From positions 11,734,648 to 11,798,647 of the forward strand of contig CM073329.1 in the NCBI GenBank assembly GCA_037043015.1: a stretch of 64,000 nt of DNA. Reading direction: 5' to 3'. Position numbers and translations under genes: made by a program. Positions 10,216-19,921 of the stretch are shown here, in pieces. A model generated the notes under the pieces. The model was not told where the DNA came from and searched no databases. It worked only from the letters and a program-made list of their open reading frames with translations. Origin of the DNA: Bryum argenteum (Eukaryota > Streptophyta > Bryopsida > Bryales > Bryaceae). Each line of letters opens with the position of its first letter. The first letter of the stretch is position 1.

Positions 10216-10847
10216 AAGCATTGGTTAAAGCATGTGATGGTAAGATGCTTGAGTGGCCTCGATTACTACCATTTGCATTGTGGGCGGATCGAACCACTCA
10301 TAGCAATCCGTTACGGGATATATGCCGCGGAGTTGATGTTTGGACAAAAACCAATTATGCCAATTGAAGAGGTGGTTCCAACTTGGAGTATTTTGCCATG
10401 GGAGGATGGTCTTACAAGAGGAGGACTTGTTGGCATTAAGGATTCGACAACTTGAAAGGAGGACTCGAGGACATTGAGGAAGCTATCAGCGGTTGAAGGA
10501 AGCAAGATTGAAGAACAAAGAGAGGTTTGACCGAAAGCATCGGTTGCGGCCTAAAGTTATTGAAGAGGATGATTGGGTGTTGGTTTACGATAGTAGTTTG
10601 GACAACCAACATAGTACGACCAAGAAATTCTCCAAGAGATGGTTTGGGCCGTATGTTGTCAAATTGGTTCACGACAATGCTACCTATTCTTTTGCGAGAG
10701 CTCGACGGTACAACCTTAAAGCTACCGATTGCGGGAAAACGAATCAAGTTGTTTAAAAGGCGTGGTGATAAATTTAAAGATGTAGATGAAGACGTCGAGA
10801 TGGAGCTTGATGAAGATGAAAACCAAGTTGACTACATTGAACATTGA
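10216..10847 (+). pseudogene. Gypsy integrase C-terminal region
   Basis: After the frame break at 10215 the integrase continues in pieces: a frame from 10234 reading AELMFGQKPIMPIEE, then from 10493 reading KNKERFDRKHRLRPKV and a GPYVV motif near 10650. This is the GPY/F module that follows the DDE core and helps DNA binding. An acidic tail (DVDEDVEMELDEDENQ) ends at 10847. No chromodomain follows, which separates it from the chromovirus fragment elsewhere in this window. At least two further frame shifts (near 10410 and 10710) break it. Confidence 0.7.
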
Positions 10848-10904
10848 TGTAGGCCCACATCGTTATTCAACCAAATTTGCACATTCTAAGAGATGTGCAA
10901 GTTT

Positions 10905-10916
10905 AGAAAGGGTGGA
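10905..10916 (+). promoter_or_regulatory. Polypurine tract
   Basis: AGAAAGGGTGGA lies directly before the TGTCGTG start of the right LTR, the position and composition of the plus-strand primer in LTR retrotransposons. It fixes the LTR start at 10917. Confidence 0.7.
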
Positions 10917-11967
10917 TGTCGTGATGTGGGCCGTTTAGTAGTTGTGATTATTTATTTAGTGGTGTTTAGTACTAATTTATATGTGGTTAATGTGGGATTG
11001 ATTTTATGTTGTGGCTAGGGTTTAGTTTATGTTGAGATCATGATTAGCCTTTGTTTATGTTGATATTAAGGTTGAGAACCGACGTTTGGTTGTTAGATAG
11101 AGTAGATATTTAGTTAGATATTTAGTTGGATAAGGTGGTGCGAAGGAGGCGGCTTGCTATTGGGCCCGACCGAGGAAGGCTTAAAGTCAACCATGTGGAG
11201 GCTTACCATTGGACCAACCAAGGAAGGCTTAAAGTCAACCATGTGGAGGCTTACCATTGGACCAACCAAGGAAGGCTTAAAGTCAACCATGTGGAGGCTT
11301 ACCATTGGACCAACCAAGGAAGGCTTAAAGTCAACCATGTGGAGGCTTACCATTGGACCGATTAAGGTAAAACATCAAGTTGGCGATGTGGAGGCTTCTC
11401 ATTGGACCAATCTTGCAAAAATCCTCTTTGTGTAACCTAATATGTGGTGGTTTCTTATTGGTTAGAGCTTGGGTGTAGATTAGTATAAATTGGCTAGGAG
11501 TTTGGAGTTGGGCATGAACAACAAGTGATTAGTGGGTATGTGTGAGTTGGAGTGGGATTTTGAGTGTCTCTAAGTATTCTTCAATAATAGAGGTTTAGAA
11601 GGTGTTGAGTTTGGTTGGAGGGGTGAGGAGATGCACAAAGCATCTAGCTTGTATCTTCTCTCATGAGCTATAAAGAGAGCAAATTTTTCATCTTACGTTT
11701 TGTGCCGTATCTTTTGCTTGGAGAGGTTTCATGAGGAGAGATTTTAGGAGGTGTTAGAAGGCAAGATATTCTACTTGTGAGAGGTGGTTTCATGCAAGGA
11801 GCTATTTGGAGCAAGGAGAAATGAAGGCTTGAAGTGGCCGGGAGGTTGTAAAAGTGTTGAATAGGTTGAAGTGAATAGGTTGATAGAAGATTCACCTCCA
11901 TAAGTCACATTAACTACCGTACCAAGAAGCCCCGCGCTTACCCGGATGCACAACAATCTTTATGACA
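10917..11967 (+). repeat. Right LTR of the Gypsy element
   Basis: It is near-identical to the left LTR (TG...CA ends, 48-bp repeats at about 11160-11360, TATAAAT at 11484-11490). Differences are few and mostly short indels, for example around 11164, 11428, 11620 and 11840. It is followed by the CCGT duplication and resumed exon sequence. Confidence 0.93.
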
Positions 11968-12174
11968 CCGTTAGGGCTGTGGAAACCGGTCAAGCTCCAT
12001 CAAAAGAGGATGTGGTGGGGTTCAAAGCTGCTGCAAGGTATCATGAGATGGAAGGAGTTTCTATGTCACTTTCAGATGGTCGTAAAGGTGAGCTGCAGAC
12101 CAAGGAACAACGGTCTGAGAGCACCAAAAGTTTCCAGTCTGGATCTATTCAGCGGCCCATCGCTCTCAATTGAC
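11968..12174 (+). pseudogene. 3' exon part of the unidentified interrupted gene
   Basis: Joined conceptually to the frame that stops at the left LTR border, this reads VRAVETGQAPSKEDVVGF and on to a TGA at 12174. The frame continuity across the 7.96-kb insertion and the matching CCGT duplication show that it belongs with 3884-4007. The product is not recognised. The sequence after the stop (to about 12600) looks like a 3' untranslated region: T-rich, with CTTGTATTCTTGG and no long frame. Confidence 0.5.
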
Positions 12175-13292
12175 AGAGTAAGGCAGGCTGATCCATCGCT
12201 TTCAATTGAGATGAGAGGAAGGCAGGGCATGGCAGGCAGTGACTTACTATTGATTCAGGTTTGAACATGATCTTGGGATTCCAATATAAAAAAAACATGT
12301 AACATTTATTGCAAAGGCCGGCACTACTTTTTTTGAAGTAACTTGTCTCTACCTTGCATACGTGTATATACCAGTATTGCATCATTTTTGGGAAGCCAGT
12401 AGAAGCCCAGAGCTGTGAATTTTTTGGAACACTGGCTGGCTTGAGGTTGAGAATAGTATGGCCTGGGTGCGTTGTATAGACATGTAGCTTACTTGTATTC
12501 TTGGTCTCCTTGTGAGCTCATTGTATATACAGCTCCCAATAAGGTTCGATGTAGAGTGCAGGTTGCATGCTTCAATTTTTGTTTTTGGTATCGGATAGCA
12601 TGATTGCTAGCTTTTCTTATGAGTCTTGGCCACGTGATCAAGTTAGTTTCTAACTTATATGTGGTTTATTTCATTATCGGATCAAGTTTGTGTCAATAAT
12701 AATGTATGCTTTACTTCTTTCTTATGTTGACTTTCATACTTGACCATGATTTTATATTCACAATCTTTTTTGGTAAAACTTAATATTTCTGACTTTGATA
12801 ACATCTCGCCATTGAATTCCAAACATTTAATTGGAAGAGTTGCTATTAAAATGTTATCCAAAGGTTATCTGGAAGTGTTGCTATTGAAATGTTATCCGAA
12901 AGTAAGAGTTGCCGGTGAATTTTGTTCAGAGGAGATAAGTGTCCTGGTAGCGTCGGTGCACCTAAAAGCAAATAAGAAACCAATTGTGGGCGAAAGATAT
13001 CAGATTTTAACTACAATTCCATTGTTGAAATCAAGAGTTCTGGAAAAATGACCACTTTGAGATACACTTACCTTATGATCACAACCGCTATATAAGAAAG
13101 ATAGTCCTAAAATCGACTGTTGTTTAGACCTTTCTACTCTTGATTCTTGCCCCTAAAATTGTTACCCCATGATTCTCCCTTTATTGTCCTCTCTATGGTG
13201 CTTTTGTTTACCTTCCTTGGGGATACTCTCATTGGAAGCAACATATTTGTCAAATGAATTCCTCGATTGTCTGATTTGTGTGAGCTGGAGCG
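12175..13292. other. Non-coding stretch after the interrupted exon
   Basis: No recognisable gene. The first few hundred bases resemble a plant 3' untranslated region. Around 12840-12910 there is a short direct duplication (TGCTATTAAAATGTTATCC and TGCTATTGAAATGTTATCC). A 103-codon open frame at 12740-13051 shows no familiar motif and is not called as a gene. Confidence 0.4.
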
Positions 13293-13616
13293 CACTTGGT
13301 CACGGTGAACATTTGCCATTCTATTCTTCATGTGTATCAAGACACATCATGATGATGGATAGAAATTAGTTGTTGGCAGTATAATATTCTACAACTTCAA
13401 CAACTCATGCCCTCCGTAACATTTCACTATAAATATGCAAATGTTCTGCAACAACAAGACAATTCATCATGTGGAGTGTTTGCATCAGCATATGCAACTG
13501 ACTTAGCATATCAAATAAATCCTGAAATATCAATACATGATATTCCTAATATGAGGCATCATCTAAGAGAATGCATCACACAATCAAAACTAATACCATT
13601 CCCGACAACCAAATAA
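13293..13616 (+). pseudogene. Ulp1/C48-like cysteine protease remnant
   Basis: From 13407 the frame reads VLQQQDNSSCGVFASAYATD, the catalytic Gln and Cys box of Ulp1-type (C48, SUMO protease-like) domains, with the Cys codon at 13470-13472. In the same frame upstream, AHLVTVNI places a candidate catalytic His codon at 13293-13295, followed by HVYQDTS near the expected Asp. Stop codons between the two halves show decay. Ulp1-like domains occur in cellular SUMO proteases and also, in plants, in several DNA transposons and captured-gene elements. Here the context is a fragment-rich mobile block, so transposon origin is the better guess. The fragment ends at a TAA at 13614-13616. Confidence 0.6.
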
Positions 13617-13749
13617 TGGACTAATGAATACTACATATACAATATACATGAATAACTTTCCCAACTTTGTTCTATAATTCTATACATATTTATCATAATT
13701 AAGATATCGATCGTCACTGGTAAGGTTAAGGGAAGCGGAGCCCTAGTTA

Positions 13750-13998
13750 ATTAATGAATCTATTGAACATGAAAGAGAACCAAGACAACGATGGGACCGT
13801 ATGAGCTTTATCTTGGTAAGAAACGATGTGCGGAGAATTAATAGTTTGATTATAAATTTGATGATGAATCATAGTCATCAACAACTTAAAATGGTACTTT
13901 GAGAAAAGATTGGTTGTTTTGATGGGAAATTGTTTTATCTATTTTAGTTTAGTAAAATCTAATTTCATTTTGTTAATTATTTCTCTGAGATTATATAG
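13750..13998 (-). repeat. Inverted copy of the shared NLR downstream segment
   Basis: Read on the minus strand this matches 30113-30360 and 57005-57250, including the words CTTTCATGTTCAATAGATTCATTAA and CCAATCTTTTCTCAAAGTACC in shortened form. In units 2 and 3 the segment directly follows the sequence represented at 1-237 here. In unit 1 it is 13.5 kb away and reversed. The outer end reads TCTCTGAGATTATATAG, the reverse of the unit 2 junction TATATTCTCAGAGA. Confidence 0.88.
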
Positions 13999-14639
13999 TT
14001 TTATAAGTTTTCATTTCATTTTGTAGAATTTTGTAAATTTTGTGATATTTGATAATATTTTAGACATTTAGTGACAATTCTAACATTTCTGAAATTTTAA
14101 TACATTTTGTAAAATTCTAGAGCATTTTGTAGAAGCTCGTGATGTTTTGTATCATTTGTGACACTTCGAAACATTTGTAACAATATAAAAGAATCGTATC
14201 ATCTCTTGAAAATTTCTGGACAAATTTGAAATATCAAAGGGCAACTCAAATTGCAAACACCTAATCAAAAAACCTAGAAAGAATATCATGCCAACAGAAG
14301 GACTATACTGACTTGTATGGGTTGTATGCCTCATAAAGAATAAAACAAATGTTGGAACCAATTGCTTTCTAGCAGTTATTTCAGACATAGGCTCAAAATA
14401 GTAGCATCCAACTAAAGTGAGGAAAATTGTATAATTTGATTTCATGGGTTCTTATAATTGAGTTAATCCTTTATCAAACTATACAAGCATGTGCAGTTGA
14501 AATCAATGTACAACTCCATTAGGAAAGTAGCCTAGGAAGTGCGTAAAAATCAACATGGTAGTAGAATGGGGTGCAAATTATTAGCTTGATACAAATCATC
14601 ACAAACTTTAACATCAAGTTTATACACAACAAGAATCCA
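13999..14639. other. Unit 1-only AT-rich stretch
   Basis: It is not found in units 2 and 3, where the flanking sequences are joined with only about 25 bp between them. The part to about 14190 is made of loose ATTTTGTA-type repeats. No gene is recognised; a 97-codon minus-strand frame (14152-14445) has no familiar motif. Confidence 0.4.
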
Positions 14640-16360
14640 TCACCAACTAGAAATTTATACAATGGGCAATTGTTCAAACTTAAATCTACTATGAGCCAAT
14701 GAATTAATAATTATAAAAGCTTTGTTCAATTTGATATAAGATGATTCATCTTAGATGAAGTTGGTTAAATGTACTACTATTCACGGAATGCTTTGGTATT
14801 TCTAAATCTTTTAAAAGTTGCTTCATCTTTGTGAGAAAGAAAATGTTATCTGTAAATTGATGGTTGTATAAAAATAGTCTCTACTGAAAAAATGATTATT
14901 TGAGAATAATTGAAAAAATGATTATTTCAGAATAATTGAAGGCCTTCTATGAAAAGATTGGGTTTTTGAGGAAAGACAATAAGCCCTATGTCAAAGAAGC
15001 ATTTTTTCTAAAAAAAACTATCTTTGTGGAAAAAACTTATTGCATATAAATAATACATAGTCTTTGTATGTAACGCTGTTTGTCTGAAAAATGAATTTGA
15101 TTTTAGGTAGATAATTGTCTCTAAAGATAATCACTAAGTATCATGGAGATAATTCTTTCAATTGAGGGAAATAAACAACTTTTCTCAAATCACAAAAAAA
15201 AATTTGTCTCAAGATGGTATTTATCCACAAATCTAATCAACCAAGGTGTTTCCACGAAACTTTTAATTTGCAATGTTTTTTGTGCACTACTATAGCAAAA
15301 TGTCTTTGGATGACCAAAGACATTTTTACAAACTGGGTGATGTATGAAAGTATGCTCATGCATGCACAATAGAGGAAAACTTTGAATTTGTTGAACAACG
15401 CTGCTACCTATCAAGTTGAAGGCATCATTACATTGCTATGGTTGATAATGACAATCCTGGAGGTGAATACTCTACTTCAAAAATTGTAAAGTTAGTAAAT
15501 AATGGTGAAATATTATCGCCAATGTTGGCGAATCATGATGAAGCAGTTCATAAGAATTGCATGGAGCCTTCAATAATTCAAGTGGTAGAAGCTCATGTTG
15601 TTGCCGAGAAGTGTTAGGATTGTATGATAGAAGAAAGATCCTCAAGTTTTACTTCTGCAAAGTAAAACAAATATGAAACAAATATTTGACAAGTTTTTTA
15701 AGTTGTGGATTGCACATGTAACTTGTATAAATTATGTGATATAAAAAGTTTTATGCTAAAAGATTGAAAAACTTCATGGCAAGTATAGTTAGTCATTCTT
15801 TTACTTTGCTTCTATGCTCATCATTGTAGTTGCAACTTGTAATACTATTTTAGTTTGTTCTTCCAATTTGCATTCTACTTGTTAAGTCATAGACACTGAT
15901 TGGAAAATATGGGTTCTAATAAGCTTTGTGATGATTAAGTTCTATGTGAAGTATTTCTCCCTTGAAAGGCTAGAAATTAACATGACAATTTTGATAAATG
16001 ATTACGGTATCAATTAATTTATTTCTTGTTACGAGAGATTGAATTGTAACAAAGTATACAATCTACTTCTGAAAAGTTCTTGGTGAATATAGAGGAATCA
16101 CAATCTAAAACAAGCATCAAAGCCTTGTCAAAGAAGAGAGTAGAAGAGTTTTATCTCGTGCACGTGTCAAGGACTAGGAAAGAAAATACAGAAGAAGAGT
16201 TGGAACCAAAAGAGAGAGAGACCCTGGATTATAACTCAATGGGGCCCACATTAACAAGAAGTGTACAATAAGACCAACAAGCGTGAGATAGAACTCCAAA
16301 AGATGCGTTGTTGAGACTGAGGTTAGGTTGGTGTTGACTCATTTAAATATATATACACTA
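14640..16360. repeat. Shared NLR downstream segment, unit 1 copy (first part)
   Basis: This is colinear with 30384-32065 and 57290-58930. It is AT-rich and holds a decayed exon-like piece (15280-15617) discussed separately. A perfect 10-bp palindrome, ATGTCTTTGG/CCAAAGACAT, lies at 15299-15322 and is conserved in unit 2 (31026-31049) but changed in unit 3. No intact gene is present. Confidence 0.8.
15280..15617 (+). pseudogene. Decayed exon of unknown gene, triplicated
   Basis: Reading frames give FVHYYSKMSLDDQRHFYKLG, then, downstream, HHYIAMVDNDNPGGEYSTSK and EAVHKNCMEP, ending VVAEKC and a TAG at about 15617. The same pieces occur in unit 2 (31004-31339) and unit 3 (about 57905-58229). 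The open frame of about 65 codons in each copy, with a stop just before HHYIAM, suggests an exon of a dead gene present before the triplication. I do not recognise the family. An FYKLGDV-type word occurs in some BAH domains, but that is too short to use. Confidence 0.4.
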
Positions 16361-16794
16361 GCATGGTACCTGTCATTCGGACGGACGATTATGGTCAATA
16401 TTCATGTGTAACGATACAGAAGCATAAATTGAAGATACGAACTGCTTCTAAGATCAACTCTCTTTAATGTCATGAATGCGTGCAATTCTTATATAGGTCA
16501 AAGCAATGCTTCGTAAGGCACCCCTCCTCCCGACGGGGAGCTCATTATATAGTACTTTTTTAAAAGTATCCCGTGTCTACCCTTTCCTATTATTTTTATG
16601 TATGCCAAAAAAAAAATTCTTTTTTTTTCTTTTTTTTCCCTTTTTTTCTTCTTTATATATACTCCATTCAAAAAATACAAAAAGGTAGGTAGGTTGGTAA
16701 GTTCGTAGGTCGGTAGGTTTGTATGTTGGTAGGTTGGTATCTTAGTAGGTAGGTACATCGGTGGGTAGAAAGGATCTCCGGACGGACATTATTC

Positions 16795-16798
<4 letters not shown>
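16361..16798. repeat. Unit 1-specific insertion with GGTA/GGTT repeats
   Basis: Units 2 and 3 have a simple TA microsatellite here. Unit 1 has about 430 extra bases between two TA-rich tracts. The extra DNA has GGACGGAC near both ends (16379 and 16781), a long T/C tract (16603-16650) and a degenerate array of GGTAGGTAGGTTGGTA type (16683-16756). A 16-bp self-complementary word CTCCCGACGGGGAG lies near 16527. No clear terminal repeat or target duplication was found. Confidence 0.5.

Positions 16799-16828
<30 letters not shown>
16799..16828. repeat. TA microsatellite
   Basis: About 15 TA units. The orthologous tracts are at 32065-32086 (unit 2, about 11 units) and 58934-59006 (unit 3, about 36 units), so length differs strongly between sister units. 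Confidence 0.95.
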
Positions 16829-16831
<3 letters not shown>

Positions 16832-16909
16832 TAGATAATATTTAAATGTGAAAATAAACTAGAAAAGATAAAAGGTTCTCTAAAACCTTCCAGGACCTAA
16901 GACCTTTTA

Positions 16910-17370
16910 AGACCCTACTTGGCTGCAACATCACCTTCCTTGTAGCTTTGAGGTCTCGAAGAAGCCTTGAAGACAATCGCATTCAAATTGTTGAAAAAGA
17001 TTGAATACTTGACGCAAGTCTATGGATTTGGCTTTTCAATATATCATTGATGAATTTTTTTTACTTCAAGCCGCGCATTTGCCAAATTTGCGGCTCGCTT
17101 CCATGTTCGTTGATGTCATATTTGTTTTGTCGATAGTTGATTGTACATCGCAATACTTCATGAACACATTTCGTTTGGCCTAACGAACTCTATATCTTTT
17201 TATATCCAAGTTGTCTTGCGGTTGGAAAGTTGTAGCAAGACTAAAGCTCACGGAGTTAGAGTGGCCCTTCGAGAATATATAAACGAACTTCAAAATACAA
17301 CAAGTTATCTTGAATCTTGAATTGAATATCTTGAATGCTATTGTCAACAAGTCCATGATTATATATTTTC
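16910..17370 (-). pseudogene. Chromovirus integrase remnant, unit 1 copy (deleted)
   Basis: On the minus strand this holds both ends of the integrase/chromodomain fragment that is longer in units 2 and 3. Against unit 2, about 590 bp are missing between GTTGATGTCATATT (near 17125) and the GTTTTGTCGATAGTTGATTG word that follows. That removes most of the chain between the integrase core and the chromodomain. No open frame of note remains. Confidence 0.6.
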
Positions 17371-18092
17371 CATCACCTACTAGTTTTAATCGTTGAATTC
17401 AAGTCGCCAAATTATTACTTTGAAATCTTTAACGAATAACTAGAGGAAAGTTTTTGTAATATCACCTTGTGCTTTGTACCAGTGTAATATCACTACTGTG
17501 TATTGTGTTTAGTCTCTTTGTTGTACCTTTTTTTGTAATGTAATCACTCTCCTTTCTAAATATGAAATTTTGAAGTTTGATAAGTCTAGTAGAAAAAGTC
17601 CAAAGACATATAAGTTCACTTGAACAATATAATGATGTTTTTTCTTGATAAGAAATTTAGTGTAGTTGATCAACATTTCGCTATAGACGTTGCAAACCCC
17701 CCCACCAAAAATGTAATGATGAGATATAATCTAACAAGGGAATGCACAAGAAGGAAGACGTAGTGGTTGTAGGGACTTTTTGCTATAGAGCTTTATCTAG
17801 AGCATTGCACCCATCTACGTTAATGGAAGCGATGAAATTAGGAGACATGCTCTATTGATACCTCAAATTGTCTCTTTAATAATATTGTCGTGAAACTTGT
17901 GATTTAATTCCAAACATCTTTTTTTGATACTATCTTCTTATGAAAAATTCTCTGTATGATGATAAGGTAGGTTGCTTCATAATGACGTAGTACCTAAAAT
18001 ATATCATAAGAGTCGATGTTGTAAAGATACACAATATTTTTTAAGGCTCATATGCAGTGTACTCACCATGTTTACTTAGTACACTCTAAACA
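17371..18092. other. Shared non-coding segment, unit 1 copy
   Basis: This aligns with 33595-34440 and 60530-61800. It lacks about 125 bp present in unit 2 (34075-34200) and carries the empty target site TTAA (17876-17879) for the element at 61144-61571. No gene is seen. Confidence 0.6.
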
Positions 18093-18434
18093 ATGTCATT
18101 TTCAAGAAAACCTACAAGTTTAACATCAAAAATTCACAACAATTTTCCAAAGGTCCAAAAAGGGTGGTTCTTCGTAGGTCCACACTATCTATATACTCTG
18201 TCGAGTTCTGTTTCCATGCAATTCCAATGGGGGTATTATTTGCTTACATGTGAAGGGAAATTGATAGTGGGAACCTTTACAATTCAAGTTCTTTCTGACT
18301 CATGTCTGAAAGAAGATGCATCGCAGTCCGAGCTTTCATTCGAGGCAGAAATCCGGTACATAGAATTGCAGAGAGATTTTATCACTGATGGCAGGTATCC
18401 GGCAGAACATGATTGTGGATACATTCAAATCTAG
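18093..18434 (+). pseudogene. Chimeric open frame across a duplication junction
   Basis: The first part matches the end of the downstream segment (34444-34530). From about 18180 it matches the start of the unit 3 upstream module (42177 on). The joint lies in a GTAGGTCCA word found at both parents. The right part, GKLIVGTFTIQVLSDSC to EHDCGYIQI and stop, is shared with 42243-42452 and is open in both, with a few substitutions. It may be an old exon. The product is unknown and the left part is not coding elsewhere, so the frame as a whole is an accident of the junction. Confidence 0.45.
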
Positions 18435-19632
18435 ATTACTGTGCATAGACTTTTATAATGTAATGATTGTGGATGTAATGTATTCTAGACTAATGTGCAT
18501 AGGATCCAATCTATGATATTTGATGCTATTTATTCAACAATAAGTAAACATCTCTATATATAAAAGAACACGATTTGGGATTTCTTTGTTTGTTTGTCCT
18601 TGGCGATGCATGATCATGGTCATCAACATTTGGTCATGTGTACATGGTATGAAGAGTTTTAAAGATTTTGAAGAGTTTCCATAAGTGGTATTTGATTGTT
18701 ATTAAGAATACATTAAATATTAAAAATATAACAAGGAGGCAAAGGAACAAGGAATATGAAACATGAAAACGGGAGCAAAGAAGAAGTGAAGGGGATGAAG
18801 GGAACATCGGAGGGGATCTAGGAATGGTGAACAAAGGATAGGAACTAAGAACAAATAATGAGAACTAGGAATGAATGATGGGAACCGATCACGAATGATG
18901 GAAACCAATAAGGGAAGTTGGGGGATGGGGAAGTAGGAACAAAAGATGAGAACCATGCACGACAGATTAGAGTATACCTAAGTCTGGATTTTTTGTACAT
19001 TTTATAAATTTCAATCTGACCTATTTGATGTCCATGTCCTGAGAACACATGTAAGGACTTTCTATTATATACATGAATATAAAATCTATTTATTCAACAA
19101 TAAGTAAACATTATTAGATACATTAACATACAAACCTAATTTAAAAGTAGAAGAGATGTAACATACCAAACCAACAAAACAAATAACTTCTTATTTTTAC
19201 AATCCTAATAAAAAAGTCAAAAAAAGAAAAAAGAAAAGAAAATGTAATATAAAACTCTAGGGAACAAACAATTTCCTATTTTTCCAAAACGTCTTACATA
19301 GATACATCAATAGTTTAACAAAAAGGGATACTCAAGAACAACATGGAGATACAATGAAATTCAAAAGTAAAACAATATTTTAAAATGCATTTATGTACAA
19401 TGTAGTTCAACCACATAGGATTGATCTTTCATGCCCATATTTGTTTTTGCAACTTTTGAGAAAGAACTTAACATTTCACCATATTACTTAGTGTATTGTC
19501 TTGAAAGGCCGTGCCAAGAGCATTGTGAGTGCATTGTGTGCAACCTAATAAGCCTTGGGCCTTAGCAATCACAATAGTTTCCTTGCACATGTAAAGTTAG
19601 GAGACTTACTATCTCCATTCATAGGTATCCTC
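18435..19632. other. Upstream module spacer, unit 2 copy
   Basis: This is colinear with 42453-43660. A purine-rich stretch of GGAACAAG and GGGAACC-like words (about 18735-18955) looks like a degenerate short repeat. The rest is AT-rich. Minus-strand frames here (for example 18634-18834) are low-complexity Ser/Pro/Phe translations of the purine tract and are not genes. Confidence 0.5.
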
Positions 19633-19708
19633 TGTAGTTGTATATAAAAGTGTTTTTAAGCATGCCCTCAATCCTTTGTAGTTGTATATAAAAGTGTTTT
19701 TAAGCATG
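19633..19708 (+). repeat. 32-bp direct duplication at the ubinuclein-like start
   Basis: TGTAGTTGTATATAAAAGTG followed by TTTTTAAGCATG occurs at 19633-19664 and again at 19677-19708, 44 bp apart. Unit 3 has one copy (around 43662-43693). The second copy ends in the ATG of the ubinuclein-like frame, so the duplication doubles the TATATAAAA word just upstream of that start. Confidence 0.85.
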
Positions 19709-19909
19709 TCGTCACGACTATATTTCCATGTGGAGTTGAAAGACGGTGAGACTACAATTGTGTCATGGAAGAAGTTGGTGCATGATGATAAAAGTGCAAA
19801 AGAATTGTACCACACTAATGGAGCGAATGCCTTGCAAAATCCTCTTCAAAAGCACTCTAGTGCCTCAACAATTAAAGAGGCAGACTCGCAACAGGTTAAG
19901 GCCGATTGA
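19706..19909 (+). pseudogene. Ubinuclein-like gene, truncated copy (unit 2)
   Basis: The frame starts MSSRLYFHVELKDGETTIVS and continues WKKLVHDDK, the N-terminal motif of plant ubinucleins (UBN1/2), which are subunits of the HIRA histone H3.3 chaperone complex. It stops after 67 codons at TGA. Compared with unit 3, about 1.96 kb (43902-45863) is missing straight after GTTAAGGC..TTAGCTTT, which removes the Hpc2-related domain and the lysine-rich region. The joint is at 19918-19921. The truncated frame keeps the register that the unit 3 copy has lost by a 1-bp deletion, so this copy is locally more intact but functionally dead. Confidence 0.65.
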
Positions 19910-19921
19910 TTTAGCTTTGAG

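Larger units (their letters stand above)
4008..11967 (+). mobile_element. Ty3/Gypsy LTR retrotransposon, full length but frameshifted
   Basis: The element is 7960 bp, bounded by two direct LTRs of 1054 and 1051 bp that begin TGTCGTGATG and end TATGACA, and flanked by CCGT duplications. Gag, zinc knuckle, aspartic protease, reverse transcriptase, RNase H and integrase motifs follow in the Ty3/Gypsy order on the plus strand. At least six frame changes break the gag-pol reading frame, so it is non-autonomous as written. No chromodomain is visible at the integrase C-terminus, which keeps a GPY-type motif near 10650. The two LTRs differ at only about ten places, mostly one- or two-base indels in homopolymers. 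That implies a young insertion and raises the possibility that some frame breaks are sequencing errors. Confidence 0.93.

Noticed and set aside
16498..16758. 86-codon minus-strand frame with YLPTKIPTYQHTNLPT repeats
   Set aside because: Translation of the degenerate GGTA/GGTT repeat and a T tract; not a gene.
18720..18956. Minus-strand frames rich in Ser, Pro, Phe (also 42658-42933)
   Set aside because: Translation of the purine-rich degenerate repeat of the other strand.
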